A stretch of 64,000 nt of DNA from assembly GCF_002307495.1 (NCBI RefSeq), contig NZ_NTMR01000028.1, forward strand, positions 1 to 64,000, given 5' to 3'. A program made the translations under genes and the position numbers. This document shows, piece by piece, positions 16,374 to 24,260 of this stretch. The notes below the pieces were generated by a model. The model saw only the letters and a list, made by a program, of their open reading frames with translations, did no database searches and was not told the origin of the DNA. Source of the stretch: Pseudomonas abyssi. GTDB taxonomy: Bacteria; Pseudomonadota; Gammaproteobacteria; Pseudomonadales; Pseudomonadaceae. Position 1 is the first letter of the stretch. Each line of letters begins with the position of its first letter.

Positions 16374-18005
16374 ATGAGCGGTACTGGCAATCCTGATACA
16401 TGGTATGTCGGAGATCAAGACACTGTCATCGCTGCACTAGACCGGGCAGTAGCAAGCCATCCAGATCGGGTATTTCTCGATTTCAGCGGAGAATTGCACA
16501 CTTATAGAGATATTGATTTACTTTCGACCAAGCTAGCTCACTCGTTCGCCACTCTAGGTGTTAAGCCAGGTGAGACCGTCGTCAGCATGCTGGATAACAA
16601 TGTAGACGCCGTCGTCTGCTGGCTTGCGGTAAACAAACTCGGTGCTGTTAGCGTGCCGATTAATACCGCACTACGCGGTGAGTTTTTGCGACATCAAATT
16701 GCCGATGCTGACACTCCTCTACTCATCTGCGAGCAGGCTTATCTGGAGCGCGTGTCTGCTATCAGCAGTCAGCTTACTTCACTTAAGCAAATCCTGGTTA
16801 GAGGAGCACTCAACACTAGCGGCGAGTGCGCCGTTCCTGTTGCCCCTCTCGACCACCACCGGGGCGAGAACGACAGCCCAATTGAGTTTAGACCAGCCGC
16901 TTCTGACCTTGCCTGCCTCATCTATACTTCAGGGACCACAGGGCCTTCAAAGGGCTGCATGATCAGCTATAACTTCATGTGCAACCTTGCTCGACTACAG
17001 CTGCGTGCAGGCCCTGTTTCAGAAACCGACGTAACAATCACGCCCCTGCCCTTATTTCACATGAATGCGCTCTGCGTGACTATCATAGCCACGATGCTGG
17101 TGGGCGCGAGAGCGGCAATTCTTCCGCGCTTTTCGGTCTCCAATTTCTGGCCGGAAGTGGAGCGCAGCGGCGCCACCATCGCATCCATTCTTGGCGGCAT
17201 GGGTGGATTGCTCGCCCAGGCTCCAGACAATGAAGCGATGAAGCGCTGTTTTGGACAAATCCATACAGCACGCGGGAATCCCTACACGGAGGAAACCAAA
17301 TCGATCTGGCGATCTCGTTTCGGCACTCCTCTGGTTGGGGGTAACGGCTACGGCCTGACCGAAGCCTGCGTAGTGACTACGCTGGCCGCCGGGGAGTACG
17401 CAAAACCAGGCTCCTCCGGCAAGCGCATCCCCGACTTTGACGTGCGCATTGTTGATGAAAATGATTTCGAGCTGCCAGCCAACCAGGCCGGAGAGATCGT
17501 AGTCCGCCCCCTGCGGCCAGACATCATGTTCCAGGGGTACTGGCGCCGTCCCGAAGAAACGCTGAAAGTCATGAAGAACATGTGGTATCACACTGGCGAT
17601 ATCGGCAAGTTCGACGAGGATGGTTTTTTCTTTTTTGTTGATCGCAAGAAAGACTACCTGCGCCGCAGAGGGGAAAACATTTCCAGTTTTGAAATGGAGT
17701 CTGCCTTCGCCATGCACCCTGCCATCGCTGAAGTAGCAGTACATGCTGTGCTGTCAGACAAAGGAGAGGATGACGTTAAAGTAACTGCAATCCTGCATGA
17801 AAACGCCTCCCTCAAAGAGGAAGACCTTTTCCAGTGGGCTACGGATTCCGTTCCCTACTACGCACTACCTCGCTACATCGAGTTCCGTACAGACTTGCCA
17901 AAAAACCCCCAAGGCAGGGTACTCAAATATCAACTGCGGGACGAAGGGAAAACAGCTGCAACTTGGGATCTGGAAGACACCGACATAACAGTCAAGAAAC
18001 GTTAA
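16374..18005 (+). CDS. AMP-forming acyl-CoA ligase
   Basis: 543 residues of the ANL superfamily; activates a carboxylic acid to its CoA thioester with ATP. Seen: P-loop IYTSGTTGPSKG (near residue 190), GLTEA, YHTGDIGKFDEDGF and FVDRKKDYLRRRGENIS (hinge and Asp/Arg for AMP). The C-terminal motif reads PKNPQGRVLKYQLR, where the usual catalytic lysine of PKTxxGK is Arg, with Lys three residues on. The RBS AAAGGAG is well placed before ATG. It is divergent from tetR. In dit-type clusters such a ligase (ditJ-like) activates the resin acid or a ring-opened product; this role is inferred from context. Confidence 0.9.
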   Translation: MSGTGNPDTWYVGDQDTVIAALDRAVASHPDRVFLDFSGELHTYRDIDLLSTKLAHSFATLGVKPGETVVSMLDNNVDAVVCWLAVNKLGAVSVPINTALRGEFLRHQIADADTPLLICEQAYLERVSAISSQLTSLKQILVRGALNTSGECAVPVAPLDHHRGENDSPIEFRPAASDLACLIYTSGTTGPSKGCMISYNFMCNLARLQLRAGPVSETDVTITPLPLFHMNALCVTIIATMLVGARAAILPRFSVSNFWPEVERSGATIASILGGMGGLLAQAPDNEAMKRCFGQIHTARGNPYTEETKSIWRSRFGTPLVGGNGYGLTEACVVTTLAAGEYAKPGSSGKRIPDFDVRIVDENDFELPANQAGEIVVRPLRPDIMFQGYWRRPEETLKVMKNMWYHTGDIGKFDEDGFFFFVDRKKDYLRRRGENISSFEMESAFAMHPAIAEVAVHAVLSDKGEDDVKVTAILHENASLKEEDLFQWATDSVPYYALPRYIEFRTDLPKNPQGRVLKYQLRDEGKTAATWDLEDTDITVKKR

Positions 18006-18010
18006 GAGAT

Positions 18011-18052
18011 GGTTGAACCCGCATCCTGCCAGGCAGGCATGCGGGTTCAACC
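18011..18052. terminator. Long hairpin between convergent ligase and SDR genes
   Basis: Perfect 14-bp arms GGTTGAACCCGCAT / ATGCGGGTTCAACC, continued by CCTGCC/GGCAGG with a single bulged C. It fills the 62-bp gap between two convergent stop codons, so it most likely ends transcription from both sides, although a strong T-run is lacking. Confidence 0.75.
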
Positions 18053-18067
18053 TGAAGCTGTTAGGCG

Positions 18068-18868
18068 TTAATATTCTCTCGGCAGTACATTGGCCGGGCG
18101 CGAATTATATCCCGGCAAGTGCAGGCCACCATCAACGTGCAGCGCCTCTCCGGTAACGAACCGGGCCATCTCTGACGCGAGGAAAGCAACCACAGGCCCA
18201 ATATCATCCTCCGGCTCACCGCAGCGCCCCAAAGGTCGCATCGAGGCTGACATCTCGGCAAAACCGGGGCGTTCTGCGGCCAACTTGTGAAAGGTTGCCC
18301 CCATAGCGGTAGGAGCTATTGCATTTACCCGGATGTTGAATCGCCCCCACTCAGACGCAGCGCTGCGAGTCAGGCCCAAAATGGCGGATTTGGCTGTATT
18401 GTAATCCGCATGCAGCCATGCACCTATTTCAGTATCAATTGAATAAAAGTTGATAATTGACCCGCCGCCACGCTTTTTCATCAGAGGCATTGCTTCGCGC
18501 ATTGCCCACCAAGCAGCCCAGACGGTCGTACCCAGGGTCTGCTCGAGCATTTCATCTGTTTTTTCTTCAAACAGGACATTTGGCGTGGGAGCAAACGCAT
18601 TATTTACCAACACATCCAAGCCGCCAAACTCCCTGGCCGCAGCTTCGATAGCGTTTCCTATGCTGGCCTTGCTGGACACGTCCGTTTTAACGAAAACAGC
18701 GTTACCGCCAAGCGCGCGCAGGTCTTCAGCCACCCGCTCTCCGAGCCCTTCATTTAGCTCAGAGACTACAACACTAGCGCCCTGCTTAACGAAGTAACGT
18801 GCGACACCTTCGCCGATACCGCCACCAGAACCGGTGATCAGGGCAACTTTATTCTTGAGCAGTTCCAT
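18068..18868 (-). CDS. SDR-family oxidoreductase
   Basis: 266 residues from the ATG at 18868; an in-frame ATG at 18892 has no ribosome site and would run through the regulatory box. Cofactor loop ITGSGGGIGEG, NNAFAP for the NNAG step, and catalytic Tyr-Lys in DYNTAKSA. The TGxxxGIG start and an acidic residue after beta-2 suggest NAD(H), although this is not certain. It has its own promoter region with one copy of the shared 23-bp box and converges on the ligase gene. Probably a hydroxyl dehydrogenase for a ring intermediate (inference). Confidence 0.88.
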   Translation of the reverse strand: MELLKNKVALITGSGGGIGEGVARYFVKQGASVVVSELNEGLGERVAEDLRALGGNAVFVKTDVSSKASIGNAIEAAAREFGGLDVLVNNAFAPTPNVLFEEKTDEMLEQTLGTTVWAAWWAMREAMPLMKKRGGGSIINFYSIDTEIGAWLHADYNTAKSAILGLTRSAASEWGRFNIRVNAIAPTAMGATFHKLAAERPGFAEMSASMRPLGRCGEPEDDIGPVVAFLASEMARFVTGEALHVDGGLHLPGYNSRPANVLPREY

Positions 18869-18887
18869 ATCGTCAGCCTTTTTAATA

Positions 18888-18910
18888 AACACTTTTTTTG
18901 TTAATGTTCA
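18888..18910 (-). promoter_or_regulatory. Shared 23-bp box, copy 2 (before SDR 18068)
   Basis: Plus-strand reading AACA, CT, TTTTT, TGTTAA, TGTTCA. In the gene direction it gives TGAACA, 17 nt, TATTAA. The -10-like hexamer would be only about 14 nt from the ATG at 18868, leaving a very short leader, so this copy may be an operator instead of a promoter core. Confidence 0.5.
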
Positions 18911-18973
18911 TATTATTACACGATAACCTAGAGTTCCACTCAATTTCCCTGCTACCTAGAATGTGAGATCAAT

Positions 18974-19708
18974 ATGCTTTTCAGGCGGCGCATAGTAATC
19001 CAGGCTCAAAACGCCCATGAAGTCAGGGCCGCTCTTGAGGATGATTTTCATCACTTCAGGGTAAGCATCAGACATAATTCCGAGATTCTGACTGATATCA
19101 ATGGCTGGGCAGTTCGCTTCCCCTACGACGCTTGCCCATCTGCGGCCAACCAGCTGCGTGGGCTACTAGGGATGCCACTATCTGACATCGCACACAGCGT
19201 GAACCGGCAAACTGACGCCAAACTTCAATGCACGCACTTGCTGGACTTAGCTGGCCTTGCAATCGCTGCTGCAGCGGCCAACATAGAGCAGCGCCACTAT
19301 GAGATTGCAGTTCCCCAACGATTATTGGGCGCAACCAGCCCCAGCCTGTGGCGCAATGGCGAGCTTTATCTTGCCTGGAAGACCCAAGGCACTCAGATAA
19401 CCGCCCCCCGTCCATATGCCGGAATAGACCTCAACCACGGCATGGCTAGCTGGGCTATTCGAACGCTGTCAACTGAAGAGGCCGAAGCGGCGCTGATCCT
19501 CCGTCGCTGTACCACCATCTCTCGCGGAAGAGAGTACGATCTTGATGCCAATGAACACGCAGCAGAAACCGGTTTATGTTACGCGCAGCAACCGATAAGG
19601 GCTAAACATGCGCGAAGGATGGTTGGCTCAACGCTCGACTTTGGTTCTCAACAAGAGCTCTTATGCGCAACAGATCAGGCTTGGCTTAACGGTGATAATG
19701 CCAGCTAA
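18974..19708 (+). CDS. DUF2889 family protein
   Basis: 244 residues. I recognise the DUF2889 family by the N-terminal RRRIVIQAQ, the LEDDFHHFRVSI segment, the CPSAANQLRGLLGMPLSD stretch and CTHLLDLAGLAI. No enzyme motif, signal peptide or membrane segment is visible. Biochemical function is, to my knowledge, unknown, but family members recur next to polycyclic-acid catabolism genes. It is divergent from SDR 18068, sharing a 105-bp intergenic region with box copy 2. It converges on the dioxygenase genes, with a terminator between. Confidence 0.75.
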   Translation: MLFRRRIVIQAQNAHEVRAALEDDFHHFRVSIRHNSEILTDINGWAVRFPYDACPSAANQLRGLLGMPLSDIAHSVNRQTDAKLQCTHLLDLAGLAIAAAAANIEQRHYEIAVPQRLLGATSPSLWRNGELYLAWKTQGTQITAPRPYAGIDLNHGMASWAIRTLSTEEAEAALILRRCTTISRGREYDLDANEHAAETGLCYAQQPIRAKHARRMVGSTLDFGSQQELLCATDQAWLNGDNAS

Positions 19709-19810
19709 ACCCTTCCAACTAACCATCAATCCGGTCAAGAGTAGGCTGAACATTAGGCCGACAAGCCGAAGTGCAGCACTGAAAACCCCACCAACATCGA
19801 ACAACTAGAC

Positions 19811-19839
19811 AAAAAAGCCCGCCAAATGGCAGGCTTTTT
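19811..19839. terminator. Bidirectional terminator between DUF2889 and dioxygenase beta genes
   Basis: AAAAAGCC-C-GCCA-aat-GGC-A-GGCTTTTT: a GC-rich stem flanked by A and T runs on both sides, placed between two convergent stops (19708 and 19886). Confidence 0.8.
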
Positions 19840-19885
19840 CCCGCATGGCATTTGATTGCTGACCACAACCAAAGCCCAACTCTTA

Positions 19886-20446
19886 CTACAAAAACACTGC
19901 GAGGTTTGCTGTGCCCAGTACTGATTGGTCCAGGATCGCCTCTCGTTTTGCGAGCTTGAATCCGCCATCCGCCTGCTTACGCAGAACATCTCTTCGTTCG
20001 AAGCTGATGATGTCAACATGGTGCTCACTAAAGCGACTGCGTGTCATCAGCACATAGCTCGTCACGTCCAGCTCGTCGGGATTTTCAGTTTCACGAACCA
20101 GGACGTTGGTGACTAGGCGTCGAGTGCGCGACGGCGGGTCTTCGGCCCATGCGCTCTTGCCGGACAGGCGCAAGATACGCCCCATCACAGAGCGATAGTC
20201 ATCGTGAAAATGCTGAACGCTGCGTACAAAACTCTGTGCGTGATCAACACCCAGTCGAGTGTGACGCAGTGGCGCGGTATACACGAGGTCAGTCGCCAGC
20301 CGATCCCCCCACTCGTTCAAGCGTAACTGGTCCAGAAGTGCGGCCTCCTCATACAAGAAAGTCACAACGGCACTGTACTCAGCTGAACCAACGGGCACGT
20401 AAGATCCCTGACTGATATCTAGGCTCTTTTCTTCAGCATGCTGCAT
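19886..20446 (-). CDS. Ring-hydroxylating dioxygenase, beta (small) subunit
   Basis: 186 residues of the NTF2-like small-subunit family (BphE/NdoC type): EYSAVVTFLYEEAALLDQLRLNEW near the N-terminus, YTAPLRHTR, and SRTRRLVTNVLV in the middle. It has no catalytic centre itself and supports the alpha3beta3 hexamer. It lies 33 bp after the alpha-subunit gene, in the same transcript. A separate small subunit points to a true aromatic-ring dioxygenase rather than to a KshA-type 9-hydroxylase of steroid catabolism, which has none. It corresponds to ditA2 if the locus is dit-like. Confidence 0.92.
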   Translation of the reverse strand: MQHAEEKSLDISQGSYVPVGSAEYSAVVTFLYEEAALLDQLRLNEWGDRLATDLVYTAPLRHTRLGVDHAQSFVRSVQHFHDDYRSVMGRILRLSGKSAWAEDPPSRTRRLVTNVLVRETENPDELDVTSYVLMTRSRFSEHHVDIISFERRDVLRKQADGGFKLAKREAILDQSVLGTANLAVFL

Positions 20447-20479
20447 AAGAGACTCCTATTTTTATTGATATGGAGAAGG

Positions 20480-21877
20480 TTATTCCGCGTTCATCAATTC
20501 GTTCCAGTACAACCACCAATGCCACTGGGTGTCGTCTTTGGTGAAACCTTCGTTCACAATGCCCGGCCCTGGCCAGCCTTCCGGGGCGCCTGTTTCAAAC
20601 ATCGCTTGATACTTCAGCGTCATATGCTTGCCCATTGCACCTTTCGCGGCGAGCGTCATGTGCGGCCAGGTGTCAGAGTCGTCTTGCTCTACCATGCCGG
20701 AAGTGCCAAACAGCTGAATTGTCTGTTTCAACATTTTTTCCCGCAGCTCTGTCGGTGCATCCTTCTCGGCAAAAATCCAGTTGCAGAATTCAAGCTTATT
20801 TGGTCCGCGCGGAATGTAGGTATGCATCGTCATGGATCCCACTACAGAACCATCAGGCTGTGGGATGTAGACGAAACCGAACAGAATGTTAGGGAACATA
20901 CCGCCGACCTGGGGTGGCATAGAGGTCAGAACCTTCAACTGATCTTCGGACAAATTGTTGGCAAGCTGATCAATCATATCCTGAGTCATGCCTGCCGGAG
21001 GCAGCGCTTTGAGCTTCTCCTGAACACTAAGCTCATCCGGATTTAGACCCGTTAGACGGCGGATCTTGCGAGCGAGATCAATACAACGCAATGCGTGACC
21101 ATGGGGAGAACTTACTTCGACCCCGATCATTTCCGGGCTCAGGTCTGCGCCCTCACCCTCATCCTCACCCTTCTTTGAGTAGTTACCTACCTCACCCAGC
21201 CAACGATGCAATGTCAGCGTATGAAAACCATCTGCCGCTGACTGCTCGCCTGCGGTCTTCCAGTTTGCATTGACAATGAACCGTTGCGGTGGCCCGAGCA
21301 CTTCCATGCCTTTGTCGCTTCTCAGGAAGAGCATGTCGTAATACCACTTGGCATCACCAAGAAACTCCTCAAAAGAAGGGCCCTCGATGTTCCAAGTAGC
21401 AAATATCAAGCCGCCGTACAGAACCGAACGCGCCTTTTTCAGACCTAGTTCAGACTTTTCAAGTAGCTTCCCGTGCATGCACTCACGCTCTACTGGTGAG
21501 CCGACAAAGTCACCATTGGTACGGAAGGCCCAGCCGTGATAAATGCACTTGTGGATTTGGGTATTACCGCAGTCGGTCAGAGCTACACGCATGCCACGGT
21601 GGGGGCAAACGTTCAACGTCACGTGAACCTCACCAGCCTTGTCACGCGCAACGATAACTGAGTCGGATCCCATATCTCGAACGATAAAGTCACCAGAGTT
21701 AGGAATCTCGGATTCGTGGCCCAGCATGACCCACGTCTTGCCGAAGATCTTCTCCATCTCCAGCTCATAGATCTCTGGATCGGACAGTACGCGCATCTGA
21801 ACTTCACGCGTATCAGGATAAATCAGGTCGGATATCTTAGTGCCATCAGAAAGCACTGCGCTTGTTTTTGTTAGCAT
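20480..21877 (-). CDS. Ring-hydroxylating dioxygenase, alpha (large) subunit
   Basis: 465 residues from the ATG at 21877, chosen because GGAGG stands 5 nt before it; a longer frame to 21934 lacks one. Rieske [2Fe-2S] ligands Cys91, His93, Cys111 and His114 (CPHRG, CIYHGW). Mononuclear iron ligands Asp216 (bridge), His219 and His224 in AADGFHTLTLH. The enzyme adds both atoms of O2 to an aromatic ring, giving a cis-dihydrodiol. With the beta subunit and the [3Fe-4S]-type ferredoxin at 30707 it resembles the diterpenoid dioxygenase DitA1A2A3 (from memory), which attacks the aromatic C ring of 7-oxodehydroabietate. Preceded by box copy 3. Confidence 0.93.
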   Translation of the reverse strand: MLTKTSAVLSDGTKISDLIYPDTREVQMRVLSDPEIYELEMEKIFGKTWVMLGHESEIPNSGDFIVRDMGSDSVIVARDKAGEVHVTLNVCPHRGMRVALTDCGNTQIHKCIYHGWAFRTNGDFVGSPVERECMHGKLLEKSELGLKKARSVLYGGLIFATWNIEGPSFEEFLGDAKWYYDMLFLRSDKGMEVLGPPQRFIVNANWKTAGEQSAADGFHTLTLHRWLGEVGNYSKKGEDEGEGADLSPEMIGVEVSSPHGHALRCIDLARKIRRLTGLNPDELSVQEKLKALPPAGMTQDMIDQLANNLSEDQLKVLTSMPPQVGGMFPNILFGFVYIPQPDGSVVGSMTMHTYIPRGPNKLEFCNWIFAEKDAPTELREKMLKQTIQLFGTSGMVEQDDSDTWPHMTLAAKGAMGKHMTLKYQAMFETGAPEGWPGPGIVNEGFTKDDTQWHWWLYWNELMNAE

Positions 21878-21929
21878 GCTCGCCTCCAGGGTATTTGAAA
21901 TGATGCTGGCCGCAGTCGGGAAAAATATA

Positions 21930-21952
21930 AACAAATTTTTAATAAATGTACA
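21930..21952 (-). promoter_or_regulatory. Shared 23-bp box, copy 3 (before the dioxygenase genes)
   Basis: Plus-strand reading AACA, AA, TTTTT, AATAAA, TGTACA. In the gene direction: TGTACA, 17 nt, TATATT, the best -35/-10 of the six copies (-10 matches TATAAT at 5 of 6). It sits about 50 bp upstream of the alpha-subunit start, leaving a leader of about 40 nt. An ATGTACAT palindrome overlaps its -35 end. Confidence 0.6.
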
Positions 21953-22012
21953 TAAAATGTAAGGACAATTATGTATCTCGGGGTTTCAGCCACTCCCATA
22001 CGCCCTGAGTGA

Positions 22013-22999
22013 TCACTTTTGTCCGACCTGTGTACGTAATACACCAATACCGTCCACCTCAAGCTCCACCACATCCCCTCGCTTGAGATAGCGCAGCTGT
22101 TCCAAACCACAACCATTACCCACAGTCCCTGACCCCAGGAATTCCCCTGGATACAAGGTTTCCGACTGCGACACATGAGCAATTACATCTTCGAACTGCC
22201 AGCGCATATCTCTCGTGTTACCTCGCCCCCACTCCTCGCCATTCACCCTGGCAATCATATTCAGATCGTAGGGATCACCAAGCTCATCGGCCGTCACCAG
22301 GCACGGCCCCATCACATTCGCAGTATCGAAATCCTTGCCCTTCGCCGGCCCCAACATCCCGCCCATCTCGCGACCTTGGGCGTCGCGCGCGCTGAGGTCG
22401 TTAAAAATGGTGTAACCGAAGATGAAGCTCCGCGCCTGATCACGCGTTATGTCTTTGCCTCGCTTGCCCATGTAGCAACCGAACTCCAGCTCAAAATCCA
22501 AAAGCTTGCTGTACGATGGCCACTGAAACTCATCGTCCATACCCGCTACCGCGAAGCGGTTGCACTTGTAGTAAATGGGTTGACGGTTGAAGGTTTTAAG
22601 GACGGAGTCATCTGCGCTGGTATCCATCTCACGCAGTGCCGCTTCCGGGTCAGCTGCCCGCATCGCACGACCCTTTCTGGCAGCGGCAAAACACTGCTGC
22701 AGGTGCAGCTCAAAGCAGGAAAAGTCGCGCATCTGGGGAGGGGGCTGGATTGGCGCTCGCAGACGTACTTGATCCCGCGCAACAACCGCAGAAGCAGGCG
22801 CTTTAGCCACTACACTGCGTGCCAACTCAAGGCCGGCCTCACCCGACTCCGCCAAACTCAAGACACTCTGCAACGCTGGCGAGGCACCACCTTTGCATTC
22901 ACGATGCGCCGCTTGAAGATCAAGTACCACCTGATCGCTGTCGAGCAATGCACCTGGCAGTTCCAGGCCCTCACTATTCACGAAGGTAACCAATCTCAT
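22013..22999 (-). CDS. FAH family hydrolase/isomerase, copy 2
   Basis: 328 residues, the long form of the family. Marks: RDFSCFELHLQQ, LDFELEFGCYMGKRGKDI (metal-binding acidic residues), GYTIFNDLSARDAQGREM and GTVGNGCGLEQL near the end. Such enzymes hydrolyse or decarboxylate ring-cleavage products. It follows SDR 23030 by 30 bp in a two-gene operon and ends 135 bp before the dioxygenase start, with box copy 3 in that gap. Ring-cleavage product hydrolase is plausible; the exact step is open. Confidence 0.87.
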   Translation of the reverse strand: MRLVTFVNSEGLELPGALLDSDQVVLDLQAAHRECKGGASPALQSVLSLAESGEAGLELARSVVAKAPASAVVARDQVRLRAPIQPPPQMRDFSCFELHLQQCFAAARKGRAMRAADPEAALREMDTSADDSVLKTFNRQPIYYKCNRFAVAGMDDEFQWPSYSKLLDFELEFGCYMGKRGKDITRDQARSFIFGYTIFNDLSARDAQGREMGGMLGPAKGKDFDTANVMGPCLVTADELGDPYDLNMIARVNGEEWGRGNTRDMRWQFEDVIAHVSQSETLYPGEFLGSGTVGNGCGLEQLRYLKRGDVVELEVDGIGVLRTQVGQK

Positions 23000-23029
23000 G
23001 GTAGCTTTCCTTTTATTGTTGTCTGGAAA

Positions 23030-23731
23030 CTAGACCTTGCCGGTCACAGGGAGGCAGGCACCGGTAATGACTGCCGCTTGATCCGAAAGGAGAAACCCAA
23101 TAACTGCAGCTAGAGAACTTGGAGCTACCCAACTTGAGAAATCCTCATCAGGCATATCAGCTCTATTAGCGGGGGTATCAATAATGCTCGGCATAACCGC
23201 GTTCACCGTAACGCTGCGCGCCTTCAACTCTTCAGCTAGAGACTCGGTGAATCGAGACACACCAGCCTTGGCAGCAGCGTATGCTGAAACCCCCAAACCT
23301 GCCTTACCGGCAGCGACCGCACTGATGCTGACCACCCGACCATCAGCCGATGTAAGCAAGTGGGGAAGCGCTGCGTGCGTCGCAGTAACGGTCGTTCGGA
23401 CGTTCATCTGATACATCCGATCCCAGGTTTCCAGAGCACCGGTTTCAAAGGGTTCCCAAGCAAAACCACCAGCGACGTTGACCAGCGAGTCTATTTGGCC
23501 AAACGCACTCGACACCTGGGCCATAGCATCCCCCGCGGACACCGGGTCGGTCAGGTCTACACCTCCCAGCGGAAGAAAGTCTTCACTCGCCTGGATATCT
23601 ACAGGGACAGCGCTCAAGTCTAAGGCAGCCACTCGGGCACCCTGCTCTAGAAGGTAGACTGCAAGAGCCCTGCCCAAGATGCCGAACCCCCCGGTAATCA
23701 CGACCGAGCGGCCTTTTAATAGGTGCGCCAT
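23030..23731 (-). CDS. SDR-family oxidoreductase
   Basis: 233 residues. Cofactor loop ITGGFGILGRALA, NVAGGF at the NNAG step, Ser in ISAVAAGKAG and the catalytic pair in AYAAAKAG. The short length and GGFGxLG loop differ slightly from FabG-type SDRs. First gene of an operon with FAH copy 2. Its upstream region is shared with the divergent DUF35/aldolase pair and holds box copy 4. Substrate unknown. Confidence 0.88.
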   Translation of the reverse strand: MAHLLKGRSVVITGGFGILGRALAVYLLEQGARVAALDLSAVPVDIQASEDFLPLGGVDLTDPVSAGDAMAQVSSAFGQIDSLVNVAGGFAWEPFETGALETWDRMYQMNVRTTVTATHAALPHLLTSADGRVVSISAVAAGKAGLGVSAYAAAKAGVSRFTESLAEELKARSVTVNAVMPSIIDTPANRADMPDEDFSSWVAPSSLAAVIGFLLSDQAAVITGACLPVTGKV

Positions 23732-23794
23732 GCTCCAGCTCTCCTCTTATTAATTGTTATTGGTGGCCTAATTGGCGGCCCCCTAGAAAATTAG

Positions 23795-23817
23795 AACACT
23801 TTTTTTATATATGTACA
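23795..23817. promoter_or_regulatory. Shared 23-bp box, copy 4 (divergent SDR and DUF35 promoters)
   Basis: Plus-strand reading AACA, CT, TTTTT, TATATA, TGTACA. In the minus direction TGTACA is followed 16 nt later by TCTAAT, about 58-63 nt before the SDR start. The plus-strand gene begins 48 bp beyond the box, so one protein bound here could control both directions. Confidence 0.55.
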
Positions 23818-23865
23818 AATGATACGCTTCGCTACATCGCCGTAATTACTTAGGAACCAACCGAG

Positions 23866-24258
23866 ATGCACAGGAAGCTGCCCGCACTGACCGCAGACAA
23901 TCGCGCTTTCTGGCAAGGAGGGGAGCAGGACCGCCTGTTTATGCATTGGTGCGAAGACTGCACCAGCTACTTTCACCCTCCCGGGCCTGTCTGTCCAAAA
24001 TGCGCAAGCCTTTCAGTCCGCCCTAAAGAAGTGTCCGGGAAGGCGACAGTCGTAAGTTTTACGATCAATTACCAACCCTGGACTCCAAACCTAGCCGCGC
24101 CCTTTGCGATAGCGATTGTCGAACTGCCCGAACAGCCCGGGCTGCGTTTTCTCAGCAACGTTGAAGAACCTGTTGAGCAGATTTATATCGGCATGCCGCT
24201 GAGAGTTGTTTTCGAGCAGCAAGATGATGTATGGATTCCGCTCTTTATTAAGGACTAA
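23866..24258 (+). CDS. DUF35 OB-fold protein with zinc ribbon (aldolase partner)
   Basis: 130 residues. An N-terminal rubredoxin-like zinc ribbon uses Cys29, Cys32, Cys43 and Cys46 (WCEDC and CPKC), followed by an OB-fold (ATVVSFTINYQPW, PFAIAIVELPEQPGLRF). The stop and the next start are 2 bp apart. DUF35 proteins are known to bind a thiolase-fold partner and bring the acyl-CoA to it; in steroid side-chain degradation the DUF35 domain of ChsH2 pairs with the Ltp2 aldolase. The same arrangement is seen here with the next gene. Confidence 0.88.
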   Translation: MHRKLPALTADNRAFWQGGEQDRLFMHWCEDCTSYFHPPGPVCPKCASLSVRPKEVSGKATVVSFTINYQPWTPNLAAPFAIAIVELPEQPGLRFLSNVEEPVEQIYIGMPLRVVFEQQDDVWIPLFIKD

Positions 24259-24260
24259 GT

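Noticed and set aside
20480..21877. 3-ketosteroid 9-hydroxylase (KshA) as identity of the Rieske protein
   Set aside because: The protein is longer than KshA and has a beta-subunit gene beside it, which KshA systems lack.
22175..23113. A 312-codon plus-strand frame
   Set aside because: It lies antisense to the FAH copy 2 gene and shows no recognisable domain.
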